Source: Pseudotabrizicola alkalilacus
GTDB lineage: Bacteria > Pseudomonadota > Alphaproteobacteria > Rhodobacterales > Rhodobacteraceae
Assembly (NCBI RefSeq): GCF_003443995.1
Contig: NZ_QWEY01000016.1
Span: 23,487-87,486 of the forward strand
Direction: 5' to 3'
DNA: 64,000 bases
Position 1 is the stretch's first letter. Every line of letters begins with the position of its first letter. Below the pieces are notes generated by a model, which was given only the letters and a program-made list of their open reading frames with translations, ran no database searches and had not been told where the DNA came from. Positions 27,344-36,052 of the stretch are shown here, in pieces. The translations under genes and the position numbers were made by a program.

Positions 27344-28158
27344 GGCGCTTTGCCCCTAATGCGCTGATCGGCGGGCTGCTGATTGGTCTGCTGTTCCTCA
27401 TGGCGATTGTTCAGACGTTCTGGATGCCGCACGATCCCATGAAGCTGAACTTCGCCTCGCGCTTGCAACCACCGTCGGCCGAATTCCTGCTTGGCACCGA
27501 CGAGTTCGGCCGCGACATCGTCAGCCGCCTGATGATGGGCGCCGCCACCAGCGTGTCTATCTCGCTGATGACGGTTGGCCTCGCCGTGGTGCTTGGCACA
27601 ACGATCGGTCTGATCAGCGGCTACAACCGCGGCTTGATTGATCGTGTCATCATGATCTTTAACGATGCGCTTCTGGCCTTTCCGGGCATGCTTCTGGCCC
27701 TCGGATTGCTCAGTGTCTTTGGTGCCAATCAATACGGGATTATCGTCGCACTGGGCCTTGCCTACACGCCATCGGTCGCACGTGTGGTCCGTGGCGCTGT
27801 GATGTCACTGCGCGAACGGGAGTTCATCCGCGCCTCCCGCACTATGAACAACAGCGAGCTTTACACCATGCTGCGCCATGTGCTGCCCAACTGTCTGGCA
27901 CCGCTTATCGTTCTGGGAACCTCTATGTTCGGCTGGACGCTGCTTTCGGAAAGCGCGCTGTCCTTCCTGGGCCTCGGTGTTCCGCCGCCAGCCCCGACCT
28001 GGGGCAACATGCTCGCAGCCGGGCGTCCCTTTATAGAACAGGCCGCCTGGCTCGCGATCTTCCCGGGGCTTTGCATTTCACTAACACTCCTTGGGATCAA
28101 CCTTCTCGGCGACGCCTTGCGCGACCGGCTCGATCCCCAGATGCGGGGAGCCGTCTGA
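27340..28158 (+). CDS. Peptide/nickel-type ABC transporter permease (DppC-like)
   Basis: This 272-residue permease has the N-terminal block HDPMKLNFASRLQPPSAEFL, then LGTDEFGRDIVSRLMMGA, the coupling region REFIRASRTMNNSELYTML and LSFLGLGVPPPAPTWGNML near the C-terminus, all family hallmarks. It overlaps its upstream neighbour by 4 bases and the ATPase gene by 1 base (TGATG). Confidence 0.92.
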   Translation: MRRFAPNALIGGLLIGLLFLMAIVQTFWMPHDPMKLNFASRLQPPSAEFLLGTDEFGRDIVSRLMMGAATSVSISLMTVGLAVVLGTTIGLISGYNRGLIDRVIMIFNDALLAFPGMLLALGLLSVFGANQYGIIVALGLAYTPSVARVVRGAVMSLREREFIRASRTMNNSELYTMLRHVLPNCLAPLIVLGTSMFGWTLLSESALSFLGLGVPPPAPTWGNMLAAGRPFIEQAAWLAIFPGLCISLTLLGINLLGDALRDRLDPQMRGAV

Positions 28159-29789
28159 TGTCTCTTCTGGAAATCCGCAATCTGACGCTTGAGATCGCGC
28201 GCACCGATCTGGCGATTGTCAAAAACGTTTCTCTTTCGGTCGAACCGGGCGAGATCGTCGCCATCGTCGGCGAATCCGGCTCAGGCAAAACGCAGGTGGC
28301 GCGCGCCGTCATGGCCTTGAACCACCGCGCCATCCGCCGCCGCGCGGGACAGAGCCTTTTTCGCGGGCAGGATATTTTTGCCCTGCCTGACCGCGAAAAG
28401 CGCGCCATCCGCGGCAGCCAGATCGGCATGGTCTTTCAGGAGCCCATGACCAGTCTCAACCCCTCCCTGACCATCGGGCGGCAATTGCTGGAAGGGCTGG
28501 AGCTGCACCGCAAGCTGACCCAGCAGGAACGCCTCGCCAAGGTGGCCGAGATGTTGCGACGGGTCGGAATTCAGGATGTCGACCATGCCATGCGCGCCTA
28601 TCCGCACGAATTTTCGGGCGGCATGCGGCAGCGCATCATGCTCGCCTCTGTCATGCTGCTGGAGCCGGCGCTGCTTATTGCAGACGAGCCGACAACAGCA
28701 CTGGATGCGGTGATCCAGCGTGACGTGATGGAGCTGATGGTCGAACTGACGCGCAGCGCCAATACCGCTGTCCTGCTCATCAGCCACGATCTTCCGATGG
28801 TCGCCCGCTACGCCGACCGTATCCTTGTCATGAGATCTGGCGAGATTGTGGAAGAGGGCGCAGCCAGCGATATTCTGGCGCGTCCACAGCATGAATACAC
28901 CCGCAAACTGCTGGCAGCCCTTTCCTGGCGCGGCCCGGCGCGGGCGGTCGACATGCAGCAGACACCGGTGATCGCGGTCGAAGGCCTTGTGGTCGACTAT
29001 GGCGGGCAGCAGCGGCTCTTCAGCCGCAGCCAATCCAAACGCGCGCTCAAGGGCATAGACATCTCCGTCCAGCCCAACGAAATCGTCGCAGTGGTCGGCG
29101 GTTCCGGCTCGGGAAAGACAACGCTTGGCAATGTCATTGCCGGGCTCGTCCCGGCAACATCCGGCCGATTGCTCTATGACGGCAAGCCTGTCTTGCCCGG
29201 CGCCTCCGGCTATGCCGATTGGCGGGCCAACAGCCAGATGGTGTTTCAAGACCCTTATTCCTCGCTTGATCCGCGCATGAAGATCGAAGCGCTGGTGGGA
29301 GAGGCGCTGCGGCATGAAAAGCGGATCAACCGGCAGCAGAAGCGCGAGCGTGTCGCCGCCATGCTGACCGAAGTGGGGCTGGGCGAACAGTTCCTCGACC
29401 GTTTTCCCCATGAGCTTTCCGGAGGTCAGAGGCAACGCGTTGCCATCGCCCGTGCCTTGATCTGCAACCCACGGTTTCTGATCGCCGATGAGCCGGTTTC
29501 CGCGCTCGACGTCACAGTGCGGGCTCAGGTTCTGGACCTCTTCGCGGCATTGCAAAAGCGGTACGGATTTTCCTGCCTGTTCATCAGCCATGATCTCGGC
29601 GTGGTCGAGCAGGTCGCAGACCGCGTGATCGTCATGCAGCACGGTGAAATCGTCGAACAGGGCAGTCGGGACGACGTGTTTGACAGGCCCCAGCATGCCT
29701 ACACGCGCAAATTGCTGTCCGCGATCCCTGCCTTGGCCCCCACAGCGGGCGGCGGCATCGAAATGCGTTGGCGTCAGGCCGCAGGATGA
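28158..29789 (+). CDS. Fused double ABC ATPase of the peptide importer (DppD-DppF type)
   Basis: This 543-residue protein has two ATPase domains in one chain, as in GsiA. The first has Walker A GESGSGKTQ, signature [13 protein letters not shown] and [12 protein letters not shown]. The second (from about residue 270) has Walker A GGSGSGKTTLG, signature LSGGQRQRVAIAR and FLIADEPVSALD. The start ATG 28158-28160 (MSLLEIRNLTLEI) overlaps the preceding stop; upstream in-frame sequence belongs to the permease gene. It supplies both motor domains for the 26.4-28.2 kb permeases, unlike the first importer at 6.5-8.4 kb, which uses two genes. Confidence 0.92.
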   Translation: MSLLEIRNLTLEIARTDLAIVKNVSLSVEPGEIVAIVGESGSGKTQVARAVMALNHRAIRRRAGQSLFRGQDIFALPDREKRAIRGSQIGMVFQEPMTSLNPSLTIGRQLLEGLELHRKLTQQERLAKVAEMLRRVGIQDVDHAMRAYPHEFSGGMRQRIMLASVMLLEPALLIADEPTTALDAVIQRDVMELMVELTRSANTAVLLISHDLPMVARYADRILVMRSGEIVEEGAASDILARPQHEYTRKLLAALSWRGPARAVDMQQTPVIAVEGLVVDYGGQQRLFSRSQSKRALKGIDISVQPNEIVAVVGGSGSGKTTLGNVIAGLVPATSGRLLYDGKPVLPGASGYADWRANSQMVFQDPYSSLDPRMKIEALVGEALRHEKRINRQQKRERVAAMLTEVGLGEQFLDRFPHELSGGQRQRVAIARALICNPRFLIADEPVSALDVTVRAQVLDLFAALQKRYGFSCLFISHDLGVVEQVADRVIVMQHGEIVEQGSRDDVFDRPQHAYTRKLLSAIPALAPTAGGGIEMRWRQAAG

Positions 29790-29868
29790 CACGCCGCAAA
29801 AGCACTCCGGCCAGGTTCGATTTGGCCGACCGAAATCAGCAGAGGGCAGGGCGCCCAGGAGGAATGGA

Positions 29869-31413
29869 ATGAAACATCTATTACTGACAACAGTGGCCAC
29901 ACTCGCGCTGGCGGGCGCGGCGCAGGCGCAGTCGACACTGAACGTGTCTCTTAACGCCGATCTTCGGACCAACGATCCGGGTGTGAACCGCGACGGCAAT
30001 TCCGACGGCTTGCTGATGCATATTCTCGAAGGTCTCGTCGGCGCCCGCAACGATATGTCGATTGCGCCGATGCTGGCAGAGAAGGTCGATGTTTCGGACG
30101 ATTTTAAAACCTTCACTTTCGTCCTGCGCGATGGGCTCAAGTTCCATAACGGTGCGTCCGTCACCTCGGCCGAATTTCTCTGGAGCTGGAACCGTTACAT
30201 GGACCCGGCGACCCAATGGTCTTGCCGCGCGGACTTTGACGGGTCGCGCGTCGTTGAAGTGACATCGGTCGAAACGCCCGATCCAAAGACGGTGGTTATG
30301 ACCATCGCCGAACCATCGCCGGTTTTTCTCGCACTTCTGGCGCGTCCCGAGTGCGGCCAAACGGCAATTTTGCACCCGGACAGCGTTGACGACTCGGGCA
30401 AGTACCAGTTCCCGATCGGCACCGGCCCCTTCAAGTGGCAGGAATGGCGCAAGGGCGAGTATGTCCAGCTTGAAGCATTTGCCGACTATGTCTCTCCGTC
30501 CAATGAGGGGACGGCGGATGGTCTCGTTGGCAACAAGGATCCCTTGGTAGGTTTTCTGCGCTATATGGTGGTGCCTGATGGTGCGACCGTCATTGCTGGC
30601 ATCCGGTCGGGAGCCATCCATTTTGGCTCGATTGCCGCCGAGCAGATCGACGAATTCCGGGATATCCCGACCCTGCAACTGCTTAACGTCCCCACCGGTG
30701 GACACAACATCCTCTATTTCCAGACCCGGAATACGCCGCTCGACAATGTGGAAATCCGTCGCGCCATCGCCGAAGCAATCGATCTTGACCAACTGGTTGC
30801 CGCTGCCTCCAATGGCACCGGCACGCCGAACATGTCGCTGATCCCGGTCGGCTCGTCGTGGTATTCGGACATTCAGGCACAACGCCCTGCATATGATCCG
30901 GAAAGCGCCAAGGCTCGCCTTGCCGCTGCTGGCTACAAGGGAGAGCCGATCACCATCAAGGCCAATCGCCGCGGCAACGTGCCGAGCTATCCGGCCGCCA
31001 TCGTCGCCCAGGCCATGCTGCAGGCTGTCGGGATCAATGCGCAGATCGAGGTTCTGGACTTTGCGATCCAGACCGACCAGCGCCGCGAAGGCTTGGGCCA
31101 GATCTCGTCGGTTTCGGTGACCCCGCGGCTTGACCCGTCCTTCACCTATACCTTCTTTATCGGCAATAAGGACGACGATCCGAGCCGCATGTGGGAAGAC
31201 CCGCGCGCAATCGAGCTGATGGACCGCTCTTATGTCGAGACTGACCCGGACAAGCGCCAGCAGATCTTTGACGAGTTGCACCTGCTGATGATGGAAGAGG
31301 TTCCCTCGGTCTTCATCTACAACATGGTCTATAACTGGTTGGCTCCGAAATCCCTGACCGGCATGCCCGTCTGGGAAAGCTATCCGCGTCTCTGGAATGT
31401 CGCGCTGGACTAA
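29869..31413 (+). CDS. Peptide-type ABC transporter periplasmic substrate-binding protein
   Basis: This 514-residue SBP_bac_5 family protein has an ATG at 29869-29871 preceded by AGGAGG (29857-29862). Its signal peptide is MKHLLLTTVATLALAGAAQA/QS. Typical blocks are DFKTFTFVLRDGLKFHNGA near residue 75 and NTPLDNVEIRRAIAEAIDLDQL near residue 288. No lipobox is present. The gene follows the ATPase by 79 bases and has a strong hairpin behind it. The ligand is unknown, but the nearby M20 enzyme points to an acylated or peptide-like compound. Confidence 0.9.
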   Translation: MKHLLLTTVATLALAGAAQAQSTLNVSLNADLRTNDPGVNRDGNSDGLLMHILEGLVGARNDMSIAPMLAEKVDVSDDFKTFTFVLRDGLKFHNGASVTSAEFLWSWNRYMDPATQWSCRADFDGSRVVEVTSVETPDPKTVVMTIAEPSPVFLALLARPECGQTAILHPDSVDDSGKYQFPIGTGPFKWQEWRKGEYVQLEAFADYVSPSNEGTADGLVGNKDPLVGFLRYMVVPDGATVIAGIRSGAIHFGSIAAEQIDEFRDIPTLQLLNVPTGGHNILYFQTRNTPLDNVEIRRAIAEAIDLDQLVAAASNGTGTPNMSLIPVGSSWYSDIQAQRPAYDPESAKARLAAAGYKGEPITIKANRRGNVPSYPAAIVAQAMLQAVGINAQIEVLDFAIQTDQRREGLGQISSVSVTPRLDPSFTYTFFIGNKDDDPSRMWEDPRAIELMDRSYVETDPDKRQQIFDELHLLMMEEVPSVFIYNMVYNWLAPKSLTGMPVWESYPRLWNVALD

Positions 31414-31424
31414 GTCCAGCCCTT

Positions 31425-31458
31425 AACGCCCGCATGCTTTACTGCGCACGCGGGCGTT
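31425..31458 (+). terminator. Hairpin after the binding-protein gene
   Basis: AACGCCCGC (31425-31433) and GCGGGCGTT (31450-31458) form a perfect 9-bp stem with a 16-base loop that can pair further (GCATGC near GCGCAC). There is no T-run, so it is a partial terminator or mRNA-stabilising hairpin between the binding-protein and amidohydrolase genes. Confidence 0.5.
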
Positions 31459-31484
31459 GACCACATGCAATACAAAGGTTTCCA

Positions 31485-32939
31485 ATGTCTGAAAAGCAAA
31501 GTGCGACCGCGCTTGTGGCCGCGACTGCCGAGCGGCTGCGCGACGATTTTATCAAGGTGAGCGACGAGATCTGGGGCCATGCTGAGCTGCGCTTTGTCGA
31601 GCATCAGTCGGCAGCAGCCCAGATCAGCGTGCTCGAAAAATACGGCTTCACCATCCGCCGGCAGGTTGCCGGGATCGACACCGCCTTCATCGCCGAAAAA
31701 GGCGACGAAGGCCCCGTCATCGCTTTCCTCGGTGAGTTCGATGCACTCTCGGCAATGAGCCAGGAGGCTGGCGCCTCCGAGCAGAAACCGATCAAGCCGG
31801 GCGCCACTGGCCATGGCTGCGGCCACAATCTTCTTGGCGCAGGATCAATGCTTGCCGCTGCCACCCTGACAGATGTCGCGCGGGAAACCGGTCATCCGGT
31901 GCGTGTGCGCTATTACGGCTGCCCCGGCGAGGAAGGCGGCTCCGGCAAAGCTTTCATGGCGCGGGATGGGCTGTTCGATGATGTCGATGTCGCTTTCACC
32001 TGGCATCCAGCGCCGATTACCGGCGCGCGCTCCAATGAAAATCTTGCTGTCATTGGCGTCTATTACAAGTTCAGCGGCCGCTCTGCCCACGCCAGCCATT
32101 CAGCGCATCTGGGGCGCAGTGCCGTGGATGCGATGGGTCTGATGCATGTCGGGGCAAACTTCCTGCGCGAGCATGTGGGCCCCAACGTGCGCATGCACTA
32201 CGCCATCACCAATGGCGGCGGCAGCTCGCCCAACGTCGTGCAAGCGGCGGCAGAAACGCTTTTCTATGTGCGGGCAACGGATCTGGCCGACGTTCTGGAG
32301 GTTGCCGAACGGCTGCATGACGTGGCCCGCGGCGCGGCGCTGATGACCGGCACTTCGGTAGAAATCACTGTCGAGCGCGGCTCTTCCAACCTGATCCCCA
32401 ATCCGGTGATGGAAAGCGTGTTGCACAACAAGCTCTTGGAACTAGGCCCGATCCCGTTCGACGAGTCCGACCACGCCTATGCCGCCGCCTTGCAAAAGAC
32501 ATTCCCGCCCAACGCCGTCGATGCCTGTCTCGAACTCTACCATTTTTCCGAAGACGCGGTGCATAACCGGGTTGATCGGGACGCGCCTCTGCATACCGGC
32601 ATTCGCCGCTATGAAGGTGCCCCGCATTTCCGCGCCGGTTCGACGGATGTTGGCGATGTAAGTTGGGTTACTCCCACCGCGCAATGCTGGACGGCGACCT
32701 GGGCGCTAGGCACGCCGGGTCATTCCTGGCAGGTCGTCGCTCAGGGCAAGACCCCGGCAGCCCACAAGGCAATGGTTCATGCCGCCAAGACACTTGCCGC
32801 TGGTGCGGCCGAGCTGCTGATGAACCCGGCACAGATGGAGGCCGCCAAAGCGGAGTGGCACCGTCGGCTTGGGGGCAAACCCTATGTCTCTCCCATTCCT
32901 GAAGGCGTGCAGCCGCAACCCCCCCATGAAGTTGCATAA
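31485..32939 (+). CDS. M20-family amidohydrolase (AbgB-like)
   Basis: This 484-residue metal-dependent amidohydrolase resembles AbgB, the p-aminobenzoyl-glutamate hydrolase subunit, and related M20 acyl-amino-acid hydrolases. Candidate metal ligands are in AFLGEFDALSAMS (Asp near residue 85), GHGCGHNLLGAG near residue 107 and GCPGEEGGSGKAFMARDG near residue 140. The dimerisation domain lies at roughly residues 190-310. No signal peptide is present, so it acts in the cytosol on imported substrate. The ATG follows TTTCCA, a poor ribosome-binding site, so coupling to upstream translation or an alternative signal may matter. Confidence 0.87.
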   Translation: MSEKQSATALVAATAERLRDDFIKVSDEIWGHAELRFVEHQSAAAQISVLEKYGFTIRRQVAGIDTAFIAEKGDEGPVIAFLGEFDALSAMSQEAGASEQKPIKPGATGHGCGHNLLGAGSMLAAATLTDVARETGHPVRVRYYGCPGEEGGSGKAFMARDGLFDDVDVAFTWHPAPITGARSNENLAVIGVYYKFSGRSAHASHSAHLGRSAVDAMGLMHVGANFLREHVGPNVRMHYAITNGGGSSPNVVQAAAETLFYVRATDLADVLEVAERLHDVARGAALMTGTSVEITVERGSSNLIPNPVMESVLHNKLLELGPIPFDESDHAYAAALQKTFPPNAVDACLELYHFSEDAVHNRVDRDAPLHTGIRRYEGAPHFRAGSTDVGDVSWVTPTAQCWTATWALGTPGHSWQVVAQGKTPAAHKAMVHAAKTLAAGAAELLMNPAQMEAAKAEWHRRLGGKPYVSPIPEGVQPQPPHEVA

Positions 32940-32959
32940 TCGCTTCACAACGTATTAGA

Positions 32960-32991
32960 ATGAGGCGCGGTCGACACACTCCGCGCCTCAT
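32960..32991 (+). terminator. Hairpin terminator after the amidohydrolase gene
   Basis: ATGAGGCGCGG (32960-32970) and CCGCGCCTCAT (32981-32991) form a perfect 11-bp stem with a 10-base loop. It begins exactly at the first in-frame ATG of the following LysR frame, which argues that the LysR gene really starts downstream at the GTG 33008. There is only a weak T-tract (CCCTTCGG). Confidence 0.65.
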
Positions 32992-33007
32992 CCCTTCGGA
33001 ATCCAAT

Positions 33008-33967
33008 GTGAACATCCTCAAGGAAAACATTTCCACCCGCGATTTGATGGCTTTCGTGGCATTGATCCGCACGGGAAGCTTTACCGCCGCAGCCGGGATG
33101 CTGAACATCACTCAATCGGCGGTCAGCAAGCGCGTTGCTGAACTTGAACAAAAGCTTGCGGTGCGCCTGCTCGATCGTTCCACGCGGCGGCTTGAACTGA
33201 CTGCAGAAGGGCGCGCCTTCGTTATTTCTGCCGAAGCGATCTTGCAGCAGTTCGAGCAATCGGTTGGCCAGTTGCGGAGCCTCGCGCAGGGCTCGACCGG
33301 CGAACTCCGGCTCTGTTCGGCTTCAAACATGTCGACCCAGATCGTCGCCCCGGTTGTGGGCGGCTTCATCGAAACCAATCCGCGGGTTCGGCTCTCTCTC
33401 TATGACTGCCAGACCCGCAAACAGATGATCGAACACATCGCCAACGGATCAAGCGATGTTGGCCTGATCGGCGGGCTGCCGAACCAGGATCACGAACTGT
33501 CAGGAGAATTTGATCTTACCGAGATCGCAATGGTGCGCGAGCCTATGATCGTCTGCTTTGCCCACGGTCATCCGCTTGAGAAATTCGAGCGTGTCGCATG
33601 GGAACAAGTCTCGGCGTATCCGCGCATTGGTCTGCGCAGCAAGTTCGGCATCGGTCATGTCACCGGAGTGATCGAGCAACTTGGTCATCTTGGTGAACGC
33701 TATGTCATGAGCGTTACGATGATCAACACGGCCATTGCCCTTGCAAGTGCTGGGGTCGGCGTTGCGATCTTTCCCTGCTATGTCGTGCGTGGCGGGCGCC
33801 CCAACATCAGTTGGCGTCCGATAGAAGGCACCGAACATGACTACAACTTCAATTACGTTCACCTGCGCGGCAAAGCCCTAAGCGGAGCCAGTCGGGTTTT
33901 TGGCGAACATTTGCGCGCCTTTCTCTCCAAGATGCCGGCAACGACAAAACGCGAAGGTGCTTCCTAG
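33008..33967 (+). CDS. LysR-family transcriptional regulator
   Basis: This regulator is about 319 residues if it starts at the GTG 33008-33010; the frame is open from an ATG at 32960, but that ATG lies in a terminator stem. The helix-turn-helix is near the N-terminus (SFTAAAGMLNITQSAVSKRVAELEQ) and the ligand-binding domain follows. It is transcribed in the same direction as the importer operon and probably regulates it. Its stop TAG lies in CTAG (33964-33967), directly followed by the remnant of an IS5-type element. Insertion there may have altered the last residues (TTKREGAS). Confidence 0.85.
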   Translation: MNILKENISTRDLMAFVALIRTGSFTAAAGMLNITQSAVSKRVAELEQKLAVRLLDRSTRRLELTAEGRAFVISAEAILQQFEQSVGQLRSLAQGSTGELRLCSASNMSTQIVAPVVGGFIETNPRVRLSLYDCQTRKQMIEHIANGSSDVGLIGGLPNQDHELSGEFDLTEIAMVREPMIVCFAHGHPLEKFERVAWEQVSAYPRIGLRSKFGIGHVTGVIEQLGHLGERYVMSVTMINTAIALASAGVGVAIFPCYVVRGGRPNISWRPIEGTEHDYNFNYVHLRGKALSGASRVFGEHLRAFLSKMPATTKREGAS

Positions 33968-34529
33968 GCCGCGTTTACGAAAGGGATTCACAGGACGCGC
34001 TGATCGTGCTTCAAGCTGGTATCTGCGATAGAGACCAGCTTGGCACGAGACCTAATGTCGGACGAAGAATGGGCGTTTCATGAGCACTTCATCCTGGCGA
34101 TCCGCGCCCCGAACAGGCGCAAACCCACAAACCATCGTCTTGTTCTGGATGGGATTTTCTGGATCGCGCGGACAGGTTCGCCGTGGCGTGATCTTCCCGA
34201 GGAGTTCGGCAAGTGGTCGAGCGTCTATCGCCAGTTCAGTTCCGTCGGTGGACCCTGGCGGGACTGTGGGAGCAGATCACGGAGGCTCAGAACGAGAGCG
34301 GGCTGGTCCCGGACGCGCTTCAGGTGATCGACCGCACAGTGGTCCCCGCCGATCGTCAGGCAGCGGGCGCTAAAGGGGGACTCCGAGGCAGGGTTTCGGC
34401 CGTTCGCGAGGTGGCTTCACGACAAAGATCCACCTTCGCGTCAACGGCGAAGGTCTCCCCATGAGGTCGAACATCACACCGGGGCAGACATCGGACTATC
34501 AGGGCTTCGACCTGATCATGGACGACAAT
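33968..34529 (+). mobile_element. Remnant of an IS5-family insertion sequence
   Basis: The left part of an IS5-type element is inferred from its transposase remnant (34055-34529). It begins directly after CTAG, a target sequence used by IS5-group elements, so the left end is probably at about 33968. The right end is missing: the transposase sequence stops at about 34529 and passes straight into a prpF-like fragment. The exact left end is not proven. Confidence 0.6.
34055..34529 (+). pseudogene. IS5-family transposase, frameshifted and truncated
   Basis: Reading three frames in turn gives a normal IS5-type N-terminal half: MSDEEWAFHEHFILAIRAP and DGIFWIARTGSPWRDLP, then RRWTLAGLWEQITEAQN, VIDRTVVPADRQAAGAKGG, and FGRSRGGFTTKIHLRVNGEG followed by ITPGQTSDYQGFDLIMDDN. 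Two lesions separate the frames: a tandem duplication of AGTTC at about 34233-34242 and a one-base loss near 34378. The C-terminal half with the last catalytic Glu is absent. The gene cannot make an active transposase. Confidence 0.85.
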
Positions 34530-34653
34530 TTGGGTGATGTGACGAAAGCTGTTACGCCGAAGTTTGCCTTGCTTGCTCCACCCCGACATGGCGGAACGAT
34601 CAGCGCACGCTATTTCATGCCGTGGAACTGCCTTCCCAAGATGGCGGTGACGG
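34530..34653 (+). pseudogene. Fragment of a second prpF-like gene
   Basis: This stretch encodes GDVTKAVTPKFALLAPPRHG and then GTISARYFMPWNCLPKMAVT, which matches the segment near residues 240-285 of the PrpF-family protein at 17601-18692 (GDVSKSVTPKFALLAAPRHG, GTVTARYFMPWNCHPTMAVT). At DNA level the two are clearly related but not identical, so it is a diverged homologue rather than a recent copy. Both ends are cut, by the IS5 remnant on the left and the IS3-family element on the right. Confidence 0.85.
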
Positions 34654-34680
34654 TGACGTTGCCCCCTCCGCCTAATCCAG
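34654..34680 (+). repeat. Left terminal inverted repeat of the IS3-family element
   Basis: The end begins TGACGTTGCCCCC and finishes with ATCCAG. It matches the right end at the first 13 positions and the last 6, with a divergent middle that is one base longer than on the right. Confidence 0.8.
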
Positions 34681-34717
34681 TTTGAGGTAGACTCTGGCCC
34701 AACCGAGAGGACCAGAG

Positions 34718-34996
34718 ATGAAGCGCAGCAGGTTCACCGAAGATCAGATCATCGGCATTCTGAAAGAGCACGAGGCCGGGGTTTCCGTCGCCGATCTGTG
34801 CCGCAAACACGGCGTCAGTGATGCGACTGTTTACAAGTGGAAGGCCAAGTATGGCGGCATGGATGTCAGCGAGGCTAAGCGGCTGAAGGGTCTCGAGGAC
34901 GAAAACGCCCGGCTGAAGCGGTTGCTGGCCGATGCGATGCTCGATCGAGCCATTGAGGCGCCATTGGTTCGAGCCCAATGGCGAGGGCCGCGCTGA
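34718..34996 (+). CDS. IS3-family transposase OrfA, C-terminally altered
   Basis: This 92-residue protein has the normal helix-turn-helix start [20 protein letters not shown], then [20 protein letters not shown] and the leucine-zipper-like region [17 protein letters not shown]. After that the usual IS407 ending ([12 protein letters not shown]) is replaced by [16 protein letters not shown] and a stop. An apparent extra 38 bases, containing a hairpin (CCATTGG and CCAATGG around 34958-34982), push the frame off, so OrfA now ends before the slippage site. The normal OrfA-OrfB fusion by frameshifting probably cannot form. Confidence 0.85.
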   Translation: MKRSRFTEDQIIGILKEHEAGVSVADLCRKHGVSDATVYKWKAKYGGMDVSEAKRLKGLEDENARLKRLLADAMLDRAIEAPLVRAQWRGPR

Positions 34997-35945
34997 AGGA
35001 TCTCCTGGGAAAAAAGTGGTGACGCCCGCCGCAAAGCGGCAAGCGGTCGCGCATCTGGTGGCAAATCACGCGATGAGCGAACGGCGGGCGTGTAGGGTGA
35101 TCGGCTGTTGCCGGATGACCATGCGCTATGAAGTGGTCCGCCAGGATGACCCTGTGCTGCGGGAACGGTTGAAAGAACTGGCCAAAGCCCGACGGCGGTT
35201 CGGCTACCGTAGGCTGCATGTGTTCCTGCGGCGCGAGGGCTTTGATCTCAATCACAAGCGCCTGTTCCGTATCTACCGGGAAGAGAAGTTGCATGTGCGC
35301 CGTCGCGGTGGGCGCAAGCGGGCCATGGGCACACGGGCCCCAATGGTTCTGCCATTGATGCCGAACCAGCGTTGGTCACTGGATTTTGTGTCGGATCAGT
35401 TGACGGATGGCCGCCGGTTCAGGATTCTAACCGTGGTCGATGACTGCACCCGCGAATGCCTCGCACTCATCGCCGACACCTCATTGTCGGGGGCTCGGGT
35501 GGCGCGGGAACTGGCGACGCTGTTCGGCTCTCGCGGCAAGCCACAGACGGTCGTCAGTGATAATGGGACCGAGTTCACCTCGAACGCGATCTTGAAGTTC
35601 GTAGATGATCGCAAGTTTGACTGGCACTACATCGCACCCGGCAAACCGACCCAGAATGCCTTCATCGAAAGCTTCAACGGCCGCCTGCGAGATGAGCTGT
35701 TGAACGAGACGCTGTTCCCCTCCCTGCATCATGCACGGGCCATGCTCGCTGCCTGGCGCACGGACTACAATACCGAACGACCCCACTCTCGCCTCGGCTG
35801 GCAGACCCCGGCCGAGTTTGCCCGAACCTTCGCCCCGCAACGGGGCCTGACGCTGCGCAACCCGCAAAGCTCCGCGCCAGCCCCCGTTGCCCAACCCGCC
35901 CAAATGGGCAAAACTCAAACCCGGAGTCTCGCTCACCCTGGATAA
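34932..35945 (+). CDS. IS3-family transposase OrfB (DDE integrase domain)
   Basis: The recognisable OrfB begins near 35018 ([20 protein letters not shown]); the upstream part of the frame comes from the insertion in orfA. The catalytic DDE domain is intact: first Asp in [13 protein letters not shown], second Asp in [15 protein letters not shown], and Glu in [18 protein letters not shown]. The HTH part [17 protein letters not shown] is also present. The long C-terminal tail ([13 protein letters not shown]) runs to the right end of the element. It is probably not expressed as a fusion because OrfA is out of frame. Confidence 0.88.
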   Translation: MRCSIEPLRRHWFEPNGEGRAEGSPGKKVVTPAAKRQAVAHLVANHAMSERRACRVIGCCRMTMRYEVVRQDDPVLRERLKELAKARRRFGYRRLHVFLRREGFDLNHKRLFRIYREEKLHVRRRGGRKRAMGTRAPMVLPLMPNQRWSLDFVSDQLTDGRRFRILTVVDDCTRECLALIADTSLSGARVARELATLFGSRGKPQTVVSDNGTEFTSNAILKFVDDRKFDWHYIAPGKPTQNAFIESFNGRLRDELLNETLFPSLHHARAMLAAWRTDYNTERPHSRLGWQTPAEFARTFAPQRGLTLRNPQSSAPAPVAQPAQMGKTQTRSLAHPG

Positions 35946-35963
35946 AAGTCGGGGGCAACGTCA
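35938..35963 (-). repeat. Right terminal inverted repeat of the IS3-family element
   Basis: Read on the minus strand it begins TGACGTTGCCCCC and ends ATCCAG, pairing with the left end at 34654-34680. Confidence 0.8.
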
Positions 35964-36052
35964 GCTCGTCCACACAACCTCCACAAAATCTGCGCGAAAC
36001 ATGGACAAGTGAATGTCATGAGGCAGATCATAATTGACAATGGTTTGCCAAC

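Larger units (their letters stand above)
34654..35963 (+). mobile_element. IS3-family (IS407-like) insertion sequence
   Basis: This 1310-bp element has inverted ends that share TGACGTTGCCCCC (34654-34666; complement at 35951-35963) and a second block, ATCCAG, about 7-8 bases further in. It carries orfA and orfB of an IS407-type transposase and the A6G slippage sequence AAAAAAG near 35010, where such elements shift frame by -1. The flanking 4 bases (ACGG and GCTC) are not a repeat, so no target duplication is visible; this fits a deletion or rearrangement after insertion. orfA carries an unusual insertion (see orfA). Confidence 0.9.

Noticed and set aside
28281..30164. 627-codon minus-strand frame
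   Set aside because: It lies opposite the fused double ATPase and binding-protein genes and has no domain or ribosome-binding site.
29881..31281. 466-codon minus-strand frame
   Set aside because: It is antisense to the peptide-binding protein, with no motif.
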